This document shows, in pieces, positions 17,311 through 25,346 of a stretch of 64,000 bases of DNA. The stretch lies in NCBI GenBank assembly GCA_964490015.1, contig CAZBBA010000008.1, positions 20,114 to 84,113 of the forward strand. The letters run 5' to 3'. How positions within the stretch are numbered: the stretch's first letter is position 1; every line of letters begins with the position of its first letter. The notes under the pieces were generated by a model that did not search any database, was not told where the DNA came from, and saw only the letters and a list, made by a program, of their open reading frames with translations. The position numbers were made by a program, and so were the translations under genes. The stretch is from Perlabentimonas sp964490015. GTDB lineage: Bacteria; Bacteroidota; Bacteroidia; Bacteroidales; Tenuifilaceae.

Positions 17311-18876
17311 TTAATGTAGAATGTACTTTGAGGCGATTGCCTCGAACTCACCTACCTGTTTTTTTTGCCATTCATCATCTTTGCCGAGTTCCTTGGCCAT
17401 TAGCGCAGCAACTTTGGGCGCAATTAGAATGGCCTCACGGGCATCGAGTAGCAAACAGCGTACCCTACGCGACAGAAAATCTTCAACTGTTCGAGCCATC
17501 TCGAACCTAACTGCCCAAACCACTTGCGCTGCAAAGATTTTTAATCGATCGCTTAGCAGTGCTTTTAGTAAGGGTTCTTGATTCATAAGTTCAATAAGAT
17601 TGTCTTTATCGGAACCATAGAAGTATAGAGGATCTTTAAAATTTACCGTTTTTGTGTATCCATGCAACTTAAGGTGACGAGTATTCGTTTTAGTTTTTTT
17701 CCAACCCTTAGTTTGCTCTACTTTGTCGACCATATCCTGTGCCATACGCCTAAATGTTGTCCATTTTCCGCCAATCATTGTAAATAGGTGCGAAGAGGTA
17801 ACGGTGATTTTATGACTGCGCGAAATTTCCTTGGTCTTAGCTTCACCATCCTTTGGGGCTGCCAACGGTCTTAGACCCGCAAAAATGCTTAGCACATCGG
17901 CTCGATTAGGTGCCTTGGTTAAGTATTTAGCCATTGTCCTCAGAACAAAATCCACCTCTTCATCCAGCGCTACGGGTTCAAGATCGGGTGAGTTTATTGG
18001 CGTATCGGTGGTACCCACCACAACTTTTCCGTGCCATGGCACGGCGAATAGCACTCTGCCATCGTCTGTTTTGGGAATCATCAGGGCGTAATCGCTGGGC
18101 AGGAACGATTTGTCGAGAACAATATGTATTCCTTGACTTGGGCGAATTGTGTTACGCTTGCCCGGACTATCCATTTGCAGGATTTCATCGGCAAATACAC
18201 CGGTAGCGTTCACCACGGCTTTTGATTTGACGTTATAAGATTTTCCCGTTTCCAGATCGGTTGCAACTACACCATTTATAAACCCACTATTATCCTTTTG
18301 CAGCTCGTTAACCTCCATGTAGTTGATAGCATTTGCTCCACTCTCGATTGCGGTTTGCAGAGCATTTATTGCCAAACGCGAGTCGTCGAACTGGCCATCG
18401 TGATAGATTACCCCAGCCGAAATTTTTTCGCGCTGTATTGTGGGCAATTTTTCAATGGTTTTCTTTTTTGATATTCTTAGTGAACGACCCAGGCTATACT
18501 TTCCAGCCAGAATATCATAAAATGTAAGCCCAACAGTATACATTAGCTCGTCGAATAAGCCAAAAGTTGGAATAACAAACGATTGGTTACGCACCAAATG
18601 TGGCGCATTTTTCAGAAGCAATCCTCGCTCAACACAGGCTTCGCGTACAAGTCCAATATCTCCCTGTGCCAGGTAGCGAACGCCTCCATGCACCAGCTTG
18701 GTGCTTTTGCTGGAGGTAGATTTTGTAAAGTCCGATTTCTCTAGAAGTAGGGTTTTGTAACCCCTCGATGATGTTTCTAGAGCTATTCCAATGCCCGTTG
18801 CGCCTCCGCCTATTACAACAAAGTCAAAAGGCTCTTCGGTCTTAGTTAGTTTCTCGATGGCAATTTTTCTATTCAT
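17311..18876 (-). CDS. glpD: FAD-dependent glycerol-3-phosphate dehydrogenase
   Basis: This 521-residue flavoprotein oxidises glycerol 3-phosphate to dihydroxyacetone phosphate and passes electrons to quinone at the inner membrane. The Rossmann FAD motif VVIGGGATGIGIALE is near residue 20, followed by TSSKSTKLVHGGVRYL and the C-terminal DAO_C domain. An upstream in-frame start at 18951 would lie before the predicted promoter at 18908-18915, so the ATG at 18876 (MNRKIAIEKL) is chosen. It is the first gene of the glpD-glpK operon and diverges from the glpR-like gene. Confidence 0.95.
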   Translation of the reverse strand: MNRKIAIEKLTKTEEPFDFVVIGGGATGIGIALETSSRGYKTLLLEKSDFTKSTSSKSTKLVHGGVRYLAQGDIGLVREACVERGLLLKNAPHLVRNQSFVIPTFGLFDELMYTVGLTFYDILAGKYSLGRSLRISKKKTIEKLPTIQREKISAGVIYHDGQFDDSRLAINALQTAIESGANAINYMEVNELQKDNSGFINGVVATDLETGKSYNVKSKAVVNATGVFADEILQMDSPGKRNTIRPSQGIHIVLDKSFLPSDYALMIPKTDDGRVLFAVPWHGKVVVGTTDTPINSPDLEPVALDEEVDFVLRTMAKYLTKAPNRADVLSIFAGLRPLAAPKDGEAKTKEISRSHKITVTSSHLFTMIGGKWTTFRRMAQDMVDKVEQTKGWKKTKTNTRHLKLHGYTKTVNFKDPLYFYGSDKDNLIELMNQEPLLKALLSDRLKIFAAQVVWAVRFEMARTVEDFLSRRVRCLLLDAREAILIAPKVAALMAKELGKDDEWQKKQVGEFEAIASKYILH

Positions 18877-18907
18877 ACTTGTTTTGATTTCGAAACAAAT
18901 TACTGCG

Positions 18908-18915
18908 CAAATATA
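18908..18915 (-). promoter_or_regulatory. candidate -7 element of the glpDK promoter
   Basis: On the minus strand the sequence reads TATATTTG, a perfect TAnnTTTG match 32 bases before the glpD ATG. The putative GlpR site lies directly upstream at 18931-18951. Confidence 0.55.
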
Positions 18916-18930
18916 TCCATTAAAAACACA

Positions 18931-18951
18931 TAACGAAAGAAAACGAAACAT
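18931..18951. promoter_or_regulatory. putative GlpR/DeoR-type operator
   Basis: TAACGAAAGAAAACGAAACAT contains two direct AACGAAA units 10 bases apart; the second half resembles the AWCGAMCAT half-site of E. coli GlpR with one extra base. Its location between the divergent glpD and glpR promoters is where autoregulation and glpDK repression would be expected. Confidence 0.4.
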
Positions 18952-19008
18952 AAAAATTATGAAATCTTTCTTTATTTTAATAAAAAGGTTACATGTTTAA
19001 TTTTTTTG

Positions 19009-19016
19009 TAGATTTG
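19009..19016 (+). promoter_or_regulatory. candidate -7 element for the GlpR-like gene
   Basis: TAGATTTG matches TAnnTTTG and predicts a start near 19023, twelve bases before the ATG at 19035. This excludes the longer frame beginning at 18993. Confidence 0.45.
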
Positions 19017-19034
19017 GAAGGTAAATCGAAAACC

Positions 19035-19802
19035 ATGACAAAGAGTATAGCAAAAAGGCATCAGCTGATTCTAAACTGGCTTAAAGAGCAAGGTTATGTG
19101 AATGTGAATGAGCTAAGCAATTCCTTGGGCGTATCGTTGGTTACAATTCGAAAGGATCTAAAAATTTTAGAAAGTAGAAATCTGCTCCATCGAACACATG
19201 GTAGTGCCTCGTTGATCGATCCATATATTACTGATCGAAATATTCACGAAAAGGAAAAAATTGGTGTTGAGCAAAAGTTGTGCATAGCTCGTGCAGCGGC
19301 AAAGTATATCGAACCCAACGATAGCATTATCCTTGCTTCGGGCTCAACAATTCTGGAACTTGCCCGACAGATCAATGGCATAAGTCCTTTAACCGTGGTA
19401 ACCGCTTCGTTGAATGTTGCCCAAATTCTGAATATTCAACCCGATATTGAGGTTCATCAGCTGGGTGGAGGAATTCGTAAGAGTTCAAACTCAGCAGTTG
19501 GCCCCTTTGCCGAGAAAATGATGCAAGGGTTTAGCTGTAATAAGCTCTTTATTGGGGTCGATGGAATTGATCCCGACTATGGCCTAACAACCACAAATGC
19601 TCTGGAGGCATCATTAAATCAGGTGATGATCAATTCTGCCCAAAGGGTAATTGTCCTTGCCGATTCTACAAAATTTGGTCGTCGAGGGTTTGGCCGAATT
19701 TGTGAAACATCACAGGTAGATGTAATTATAACCGATAGTGGCGTTTCGGATTCGATGGTGCGAAGGGTCGAGTCGCTTGGCGTAGTGGTCCAGGTTTGTT
19801 AG
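19035..19802 (+). CDS. glpR: DeoR/GlpR family transcriptional regulator
   Basis: This 255-residue repressor has an N-terminal DeoR winged helix-turn-helix (VNVNELSNSLGVSLVTIRKDLKILE, about residues 20-45; HRTHGSA) and a C-terminal ribose/phosphosugar-sensing domain (about 75-245, with GSTILELARQI and LFIGVDGID). DeoR-family members bind phosphorylated sugars; here glycerol 3-phosphate is the likely effector, since the gene diverges from glpD-glpK. The name glpR is assigned from family plus context. The start at 19035 is preferred because a promoter match lies at 19009-19016. Confidence 0.85.
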   Translation: MTKSIAKRHQLILNWLKEQGYVNVNELSNSLGVSLVTIRKDLKILESRNLLHRTHGSASLIDPYITDRNIHEKEKIGVEQKLCIARAAAKYIEPNDSIILASGSTILELARQINGISPLTVVTASLNVAQILNIQPDIEVHQLGGGIRKSSNSAVGPFAEKMMQGFSCNKLFIGVDGIDPDYGLTTTNALEASLNQVMINSAQRVIVLADSTKFGRRGFGRICETSQVDVIITDSGVSDSMVRRVESLGVVVQVC

Positions 19803-19827
19803 TGTTTTACAGAATGGGTTGTTGATA

Positions 19828-19858
19828 TTGCTTTGTAAGCAAATTTTAATTAGGTTTG
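19828..19858 (+). promoter_or_regulatory. Bacteroidetes-type promoter for sucD
   Basis: TTG at 19828-19830 and TAGGTTTG at 19851-19858 are 20 bases apart. The start would be near 19865, about 23 bases before the sucD ATG. Confidence 0.55.
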
Positions 19859-19887
19859 AGAAAACAAAAATTTCAAAAAAATAATAT

Positions 19888-20760
19888 ATGAGTGTACTGG
19901 TAAACAAGGATTCCCGCATTTTAGTGCAGGGATTTACGGGAGGTGAGGGCACTTTCCATGCAACGCAAATGTTGGAGTATGGAACCAATGTGGTAGGCGG
20001 GATAACACCGGGCAAAGGAGGGCAAAAACATCTCGACTTACCAGTGTTTAATACTGTGGCCGAAGGTGTAGCGGAGGCGAATGCCAATGTATCGGTAATA
20101 TTTGTTCCACCCGCATTTGCTGCCGATGCCATTATGGAAGCCGCCGATGCCGGGATAAAGGTTATTGTTTGCATCACCGAGGGAATACCAATTGCACAAA
20201 TGGTTCAAGTTAAGCAGTATCTGTCCGAGAAGAAAGATGTTAGGCTAATTGGCCCCAACTGTCCAGGAATTATTACCCCCGATGAGGCAAAGGTTGGTAT
20301 TATGCCTGGTTTTATCCATAAAAAGGGAAGTGTTGGAGTAGTTTCACGCTCGGGTACATTGACATACGAAGCTGTTGATCAGCTTACCAAGGTTGGTTTA
20401 GGCCAATCAACCTGCATTGGAATTGGCGGCGATCCCATTGTAGGAACAACAACCCTCGATGCCATTAAACTATTTAACGACGATCCCGAAACCAAGGGAA
20501 TTGTTATGATCGGCGAGATTGGTGGCAGCATGGAGGCTGAAGCCGCATACTGGATTAAGGAGAATTGCACAAAGCCCGTAGTGGGATTTATTGCAGGACA
20601 AACAGCTCCAAAGGGACGCCGGATGGGTCATGCGGGTGCAATAATTGGTGGTGCCGACGACACTGCAGCAGCCAAAATGCGCATTATGCGCGAGTGTGGA
20701 ATCCACGTTGTTGAGTCGCCTGCCACTATTGGCGCAACCATGCTAAAGGCACTGAAGTAA
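19888..20760 (+). CDS. sucD: succinate--CoA ligase, alpha subunit
   Basis: This 290-residue subunit carries the CoA-binding Rossmann domain (VQGFTGGEGTFHATQMLEYG) and the ligase domain with the phosphohistidine motif GHAGAIIGG (His about 247). With the beta subunit it interconverts succinyl-CoA and succinate with substrate-level phosphorylation, in the TCA branch or in succinate/propionate fermentation. Length is normal. The beta-subunit gene sucC, which is adjacent in many bacteria, is absent here and must lie elsewhere. The next gene follows after 20 bases and could be co-transcribed. Confidence 0.95.
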   Translation: MSVLVNKDSRILVQGFTGGEGTFHATQMLEYGTNVVGGITPGKGGQKHLDLPVFNTVAEGVAEANANVSVIFVPPAFAADAIMEAADAGIKVIVCITEGIPIAQMVQVKQYLSEKKDVRLIGPNCPGIITPDEAKVGIMPGFIHKKGSVGVVSRSGTLTYEAVDQLTKVGLGQSTCIGIGGDPIVGTTTLDAIKLFNDDPETKGIVMIGEIGGSMEAEAAYWIKENCTKPVVGFIAGQTAPKGRRMGHAGAIIGGADDTAAAKMRIMRECGIHVVESPATIGATMLKALK

Positions 20761-20780
20761 GTATTCGTAAAGCATAATAA

Positions 20781-23700
20781 ATGAGAAGTTCATCGGCTGG
20801 AGGTATTTGGAGTATCATCGTAACGCTGATTTTTACGGCCTTTATTGTAAATGAGATAAAGGCTCAGCGGGATGTGATAATTTTCGAAAGAATTTCGGTT
20901 GAGAATGGACTATCGCAGAATACTGTTTACACAATTCTTCGCGATCACAAGGGTTTTATGTGGTTTGGGACCGAGGATGGCCTAAATCGGTTCGATGGCT
21001 ATGGGTTTAAGGTTTTCACCAATGATGTAGGCGACAAATCGAGCCTAAGCAACAATCGGGTGATTTCGATGATTGAGGACAGTAAGAATCGCTTGTGGAT
21101 TGGCACCATTGGTGGAGGGTTAAACCAGTTTATTTGGGAGAACGACAGTTTTAAAGGGTACAAGAATGATCCTAAGAACGAGTTTAGCCTAAGCAATAAC
21201 AGAGTAATGGCCCTGGCCGAAGATCGAACGGGTAAGATTTGGATTGGCACTGCTGATGGCGGATTAAACCTTTTTGATCCCGAAACGGAAGAATTTAAGC
21301 GATATCTGAACACCCCAGACAAACCTGCTGTTTTGCCCAGTAATGTGATTCGCTCGTTGTATGTCGATTCTAGCAAAAGGCTATGGGTTGGCACGGATAA
21401 TGGTGTGGCGATTTACATCCCCAAAACCGATTCCTTTAGTTTTTTTGGCATTATGAATAGCGATGGATTACCTATGAAAGCCGGTGTAATAAGAAGATTT
21501 TTTGAGGATAATTCAGGAAATATGTGGATCGCAACCGAGGAGCAAGGTGCCATACTATATAATGCGAGTGAGAATCGTTTCACCTTCTTTAAAAAAGAAT
21601 CTACAAACTTTAACTCCCTGCCAAGTAATACCGTTCACGATATTTACCAGGACGATGAGGGGTTTGTATGGTTCGCCACTTATGGTGGTTTGAGTAAATA
21701 CGACCCGCAAAATAATCGTTTCGTGAATCACACCAGTAACCTTTACGATATCAGAAGTATTTCCAGCAACCTTACCCGCTGTATGTACGAGGATCAATTA
21801 GGCGTTTTTTGGGTTGGGACACATAATAATGGGGTTAGTAAATTCAACAGGAAATGTAAACGGTTTGTCGTGTACCGAAATTTCCCCGGAAATATTTTTG
21901 ATATCCCCTCAACCACTGTTAGAACTATCACTGAGGATAAGGATGGAATTATGTGGATTGGAACATATGGTGAGGGAGTTATCCAATTTAATACCGATAA
22001 TGAGACCTTTACCTATTTAAAGGCCAATGCTTACATTCCAGGATCATTACCCAATAACTTTGTCACTACCATAGCGCACGATCAGACAGGGACGGTATGG
22101 GTTGGTACGCTAAATGGTATCTCTAAGTATAATAGGAAAACTAGGAGATTTGAAACACTCTATAATTGGGCTTTGCCGGAGAATCGAATTCGCTACCTTA
22201 TGTTCGATAGCAAGAATGTGCTCTGGGTTGCAACGCTAAATGGTGGGCTTGTTAAGCTAATGCCCGATGAGAAGTCCTTTGTACATTACAGATACAGGCA
22301 AGGAGGCAATAATTCATTGTCGCAGGACAGGTTAACATCCATTTTTGAGGATAAATTTGGAAACTTCTGGATTGCCACTAGCAGCGAGGGCCTAAATCTC
22401 TTTGACAGGGACAGGGGGGAAGTAGTTAAGGTGTTTAGGAAGGATTCGGAGAAAACCAATGCCATAGCCTCCGATAGGGTTTTTAGCTTTTATCAAGATA
22501 ATAAAGATCGATTGTGGGTTGGAACAGCTGAGGGGCTTAGTCTTTATAATTATTCCGATAGCACCTTTACCAATTACACTACTCATCACGGCTTACCTAA
22601 CGATGTAATTTATGGTATTGTTGGCGACAGTAATGACCGGCTTTGGCTTACAACTAACAAGGGTATTTCGTGTATGGATAATAGTGTAGCATTACACCCA
22701 AAATTCAGAAACTACGATAAGTACGATGGTATCCCCGTAAACGAGTTCTCGGAAGGAGCATATAGTACTTCCCGAACCGGGAACTTGTTTTTTGGCGGCA
22801 TAAACAATTTTATTGTTTTTAATCCTCACGAGATTAAGGATAATACTGTTCCTCCGAACACATACATTACCGAGTGTCGTGTTGAAGAGGTAGACTTGAA
22901 GAGCAGAGGTAAAGTAGACATGGTGTATAATGTTTTGGAGAAGGATACAATTGTACTTAGCTATTCGCAGAATAACCTTGCCTTTGTTTTTACTGCGCTC
23001 CATTTTGTTGCTCCCGAGAAAAACACCTTTGTTTATATGCTCGAAGGCTTTGATCATTCGTGGATAACAACAACCTCGAACCAGCGATATATTAAATACA
23101 CAAACCTGAAACCAGGCGAGTATACCTTTAGGATTAAAGCCTCTAACCAGGATGGGTATTGGAACGATGAGGGCGATTCGCTCCATGTAATTATTAGCGC
23201 TCCCTACTGGAATCGTTGGTGGTTCTATGTTTTGGTATCACTAGCATTCACAATAATTGCCTTTGGATTAATTAAGTTCAGAGAGGAGCAGCTAATCCAG
23301 TCAAAATTGTTGCTCGAGAGGATGGTGGCTGATCGTACTGTAGAGCTTTCGCGACAAAGGGAAGAGTTGCTGTTGCAATCGGAACGGCTGCAGCTAGCCA
23401 ACGACGAGATAAAGGTCACCTCAGCAGTTCTTTCAGCTCAAAATGAGTTGTTAACTGCCAAGAATGAGGAGATAACCTTGAAGAGCGCTGAACTTGAGGA
23501 CCAGAAAAATTCGTTAGCTAATATTGCCTGGGAGCTTCAGGATAAAAACGAGGAGATTACCGCTCAGCGAAATGAGATCGAGCGCCAAAAGAAGGAGATA
23601 ACCGATTCAATCCTATACGCTCAGCGTATCCAGCAAGCTGTGCTGCCAACTCAGGAGCAGCTAAGCGAGCTGTTTGATGAGTTTTTCATCTTTAACCGAC

Positions 23701-24359
23701 CAAAAAGCATTGTGAGCGGTGACTTTTACTGGGCAACACGAATTGGAAAGCATCGGGTAATTGCCTTAGTCGATTGTACAGGTCACGGTGTGCCCGGTGG
23801 TTTTATGAGCATGCTGGGCGTGTTAATGCTCAACGAGGTTATCTCGCTAAGGGGAATTCTCGATCCCGCAAAAGCCCTTAATCAGCTGCGGCAGGGAATT
23901 ATTTCGGTGTTGCACCAGAAGGGTGATTTTTCGGATGCTGCCGATGGAATGGACTTATCGCTTTGCATTATTGATGATGAGAGAAGAACCCTGACCTATG
24001 CTGGAGCAAACAGCTCCATAATTGTTTTTGAACCCTCGAAACCTAATCAAGAGGGGGTAACAATTTTCCGTTCTAACCGGATGCCCATTGCCTATCATCC
24101 CATGATGAAGTCGTTTACCAACGAGGTTTACAATTTAACCGACGAAACAGTGCTATTCCTCTTTACCGATGGGGTTTTCGATCAGTTTGGTGGTAATAAC
24201 AACAAGAAGTTTCAGCAAACCCGATTTGTTGACTTTATTGTTGAGAATAAGGATCTGCCCATCGAGACCCAGGGAATAGTTCTGGAGCAAGTTTTCGACA
24301 AGTGGAAAGGCAAAACCTACCAGGTTGACGATGTTCTGGTGCTTGGGCTAAAAGTGTGA
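20781..24359 (+). CDS. two-propeller membrane sensor with SpoIIE-type serine phosphatase output
   Basis: This 1192-residue protein has a signal sequence, then about residues 30-650 of Reg_prop blades (repeats such as GFMWFGTEDGLNRFDGYGF and GKIWIGTADGGLNLFDPE), a Y_Y_Y domain (about 740-805), one transmembrane helix (about 811-832), a long coiled coil (about 835-950) and a PP2C/SpoIIE phosphatase domain (about 955-1190; VSGDFYWATRIGKHRVIALVDCTGHGVPGG). The periplasmic propellers would sense a ligand and control a cytoplasmic serine phosphatase, perhaps acting on an anti-anti-sigma or similar target. The usual histidine-kinase/AraC output of Bacteroidetes propeller sensors is replaced. It follows sucD by 20 bases. 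Confidence 0.9.
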   Translation: MRSSSAGGIWSIIVTLIFTAFIVNEIKAQRDVIIFERISVENGLSQNTVYTILRDHKGFMWFGTEDGLNRFDGYGFKVFTNDVGDKSSLSNNRVISMIEDSKNRLWIGTIGGGLNQFIWENDSFKGYKNDPKNEFSLSNNRVMALAEDRTGKIWIGTADGGLNLFDPETEEFKRYLNTPDKPAVLPSNVIRSLYVDSSKRLWVGTDNGVAIYIPKTDSFSFFGIMNSDGLPMKAGVIRRFFEDNSGNMWIATEEQGAILYNASENRFTFFKKESTNFNSLPSNTVHDIYQDDEGFVWFATYGGLSKYDPQNNRFVNHTSNLYDIRSISSNLTRCMYEDQLGVFWVGTHNNGVSKFNRKCKRFVVYRNFPGNIFDIPSTTVRTITEDKDGIMWIGTYGEGVIQFNTDNETFTYLKANAYIPGSLPNNFVTTIAHDQTGTVWVGTLNGISKYNRKTRRFETLYNWALPENRIRYLMFDSKNVLWVATLNGGLVKLMPDEKSFVHYRYRQGGNNSLSQDRLTSIFEDKFGNFWIATSSEGLNLFDRDRGEVVKVFRKDSEKTNAIASDRVFSFYQDNKDRLWVGTAEGLSLYNYSDSTFTNYTTHHGLPNDVIYGIVGDSNDRLWLTTNKGISCMDNSVALHPKFRNYDKYDGIPVNEFSEGAYSTSRTGNLFFGGINNFIVFNPHEIKDNTVPPNTYITECRVEEVDLKSRGKVDMVYNVLEKDTIVLSYSQNNLAFVFTALHFVAPEKNTFVYMLEGFDHSWITTTSNQRYIKYTNLKPGEYTFRIKASNQDGYWNDEGDSLHVIISAPYWNRWWFYVLVSLAFTIIAFGLIKFREEQLIQSKLLLERMVADRTVELSRQREELLLQSERLQLANDEIKVTSAVLSAQNELLTAKNEEITLKSAELEDQKNSLANIAWELQDKNEEITAQRNEIERQKKEITDSILYAQRIQQAVLPTQEQLSELFDEFFIFNRPKSIVSGDFYWATRIGKHRVIALVDCTGHGVPGGFMSMLGVLMLNEVISLRGILDPAKALNQLRQGIISVLHQKGDFSDAADGMDLSLCIIDDERRTLTYAGANSSIIVFEPSKPNQEGVTIFRSNRMPIAYHPMMKSFTNEVYNLTDETVLFLFTDGVFDQFGGNNNKKFQQTRFVDFIVENKDLPIETQGIVLEQVFDKWKGKTYQVDDVLVLGLKV

Positions 24360-24413
24360 GTATACCCTATACATTTAGGCGTGTTTTGTACATCATAATC
24401 TACCTTTATGAGT

Positions 24414-24430
24414 AAAGGGCAATGCCCTTT
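24414..24430. terminator. stem-loop after the propeller-phosphatase gene
   Basis: AAAGGGC and GCCCTTT form a 7-bp stem with an AAT loop 55 bases past the stop. There is no T run, so terminator function is only plausible. Confidence 0.4.
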
Positions 24431-24476
24431 GTGAGTAGTAGCTGGAATTCTATCCTAACATACCCATGCCTATATA

Positions 24477-24884
24477 ATGCCTTACGATCCAATTTCGGAT
24501 CAGATTTATTCTATATATCAACAACGTAGGCGTTTGGACGTTACGACAGCGGGTTACAACTTTATGACAGTGAGTTGCAACATTACGACATGGAGTTACA
24601 TCTTTACGACAGCGAGTTGCAACTTTGCCAATGAGGGTTACAATATTGCCAATGCAAGTTTCACGTTTGCCATCGCGAGTTTTAACTTTGCCAACGCAAG
24701 TTTCACATTTGCCAAAGCGAGTTGCAACTTTTACGAGGGCAGAATCATCATTTACATCGTGAGTTTTAACTTTGACATAGCGAGTTACAACTTTTACGAG
24801 GGCAGTTTCAACTTTTACATCGTGAGTTTTAACATTGACACTGCTCGTTGCAACTTTGCCAAAGGTATTTTAACCTATTACTAA
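24477..24884 (+). CDS. heptapeptide-repeat ORF (hypothetical)
   Basis: A 135-codon frame is built almost wholly of a tandem 7-residue motif, roughly A-x-A-S-x-N-F (examples ANASFTF, AIASFNF, TTASCNF, DIASYNF), following 22 non-repetitive residues. The 21-nt unit keeps the frame open through fifteen copies, with no stop until TAA at 24882. No signal peptide, lipobox, strong ribosome-binding site or promoter is evident. If translated it could form a regular beta structure, because small, Asn and Phe residues recur at fixed positions. It could equally be a non-coding tandem repeat. I do not recognise the family. Confidence 0.35.
   Translation: MPYDPISDQIYSIYQQRRRLDVTTAGYNFMTVSCNITTWSYIFTTASCNFANEGYNIANASFTFAIASFNFANASFTFAKASCNFYEGRIIIYIVSFNFDIASYNFYEGSFNFYIVSFNIDTARCNFAKGILTYY
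24543..24857 (+). repeat. 21-nt tandem repeat, about 15 units
   Basis: Consecutive 21-base units, consensus near GCCAACGCGAGTTTCAACTTT, run without interruption or change of unit length. Sequence drifts from an ACGACAGCG-type start of unit in the first copies to GCCAACGCG in the middle and TACGAGGGC or TACATCGTG near the end. Confidence 0.9.
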
Positions 24885-24905
24885 GCGGTACCGTCCGGGT
24901 TTATG

Positions 24906-25000
24906 TTGTTTTGTCCCTGCCCGCAGCAGGCAGGCCATACGGGACAATAAGAAAAATATCAGATTGATTGTTCTACCAATATTTAGTCCCTACGGGACTT
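24906..25000 (+). repeat. 75-nt GTCCC/GGGAC repeat, copy 1, with palindromic insertion
   Basis: The repeat starts TTGTTTTGTCCC, continues with CATACGGGACAAT and AATATCAGATTGATT, and ends TTTAGTCCCTACGGGACT. Relative to copy 2 it has 19 extra bases (CTGCC...GGCAG palindrome) exactly between GTCCC and ATACGGGAC. Confidence 0.8.
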
Positions 25001-25076
25001 TAAATAAGTGTTCCATAAGCATGCATGCTGAAGGCAGGGATACCACCCTAGATAGACATTAACGATGTATATTGAA

Positions 25077-25152
25077 ATTGTTTTGTCCCATACGGGACAA
25101 TTAAAAAAATATCAGATTGATTATTCTACCGATATTTAGTCCCTACGGGACT
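25077..25152 (+). repeat. 75-nt GTCCC/GGGAC repeat, copy 2
   Basis: This is the uninterrupted copy: TTTTGTCCCATACGGGACAA, then ATATCAGATTGATTATTCTA and TTTAGTCCCTACGGGACT. Each end is itself a short palindrome. Confidence 0.8.
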
Positions 25153-25242
25153 GTGCCGTTAGGCACAGAATATCGGTAGGAGAAAATGTAGCCCTACAAA
25201 TCAGTGTCCCGTTAGGGACACAACATTTTATAAGCATTTGAA

Positions 25243-25292
25243 AATTAATCAGACAGTAGTGTTTTTTTTTAAAATTCCGGACTGTAGTGATT
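25243..25292 (-). repeat. two IS-end-like sequences, copies 2 and 3
   Basis: AATTAATCAGACAGTAGTG and CCGGACTGTAGTGAT lie 17 bases apart and are reverse-orientation relatives of 13380-13400. A T9 tract separates them. They look like remnants of transposon ends. Confidence 0.5.
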
Positions 25293-25346
25293 TTATAGGG
25301 TTAATTAAGTTGACAAGAAAGGTTTCTGGAGTTTAGTGATAGCGTT

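Larger units (their letters stand above)
24885..25346. other. non-coding spacer with dispersed palindromic repeats
   Basis: No gene is seen. The spacer holds two copies of a 75-nt repeat, the palindromes CTGTGCCGTTAGGCACAG (25151-25168) and GTGTCCCGTTAGGGACAC (25204-25221), and two IS-end-like sequences at 25243-25292. Confidence 0.75.

Noticed and set aside
24543..24857. CRISPR array
   Set aside because: Units are contiguous 21-mers without spacers, and no cas genes are present.
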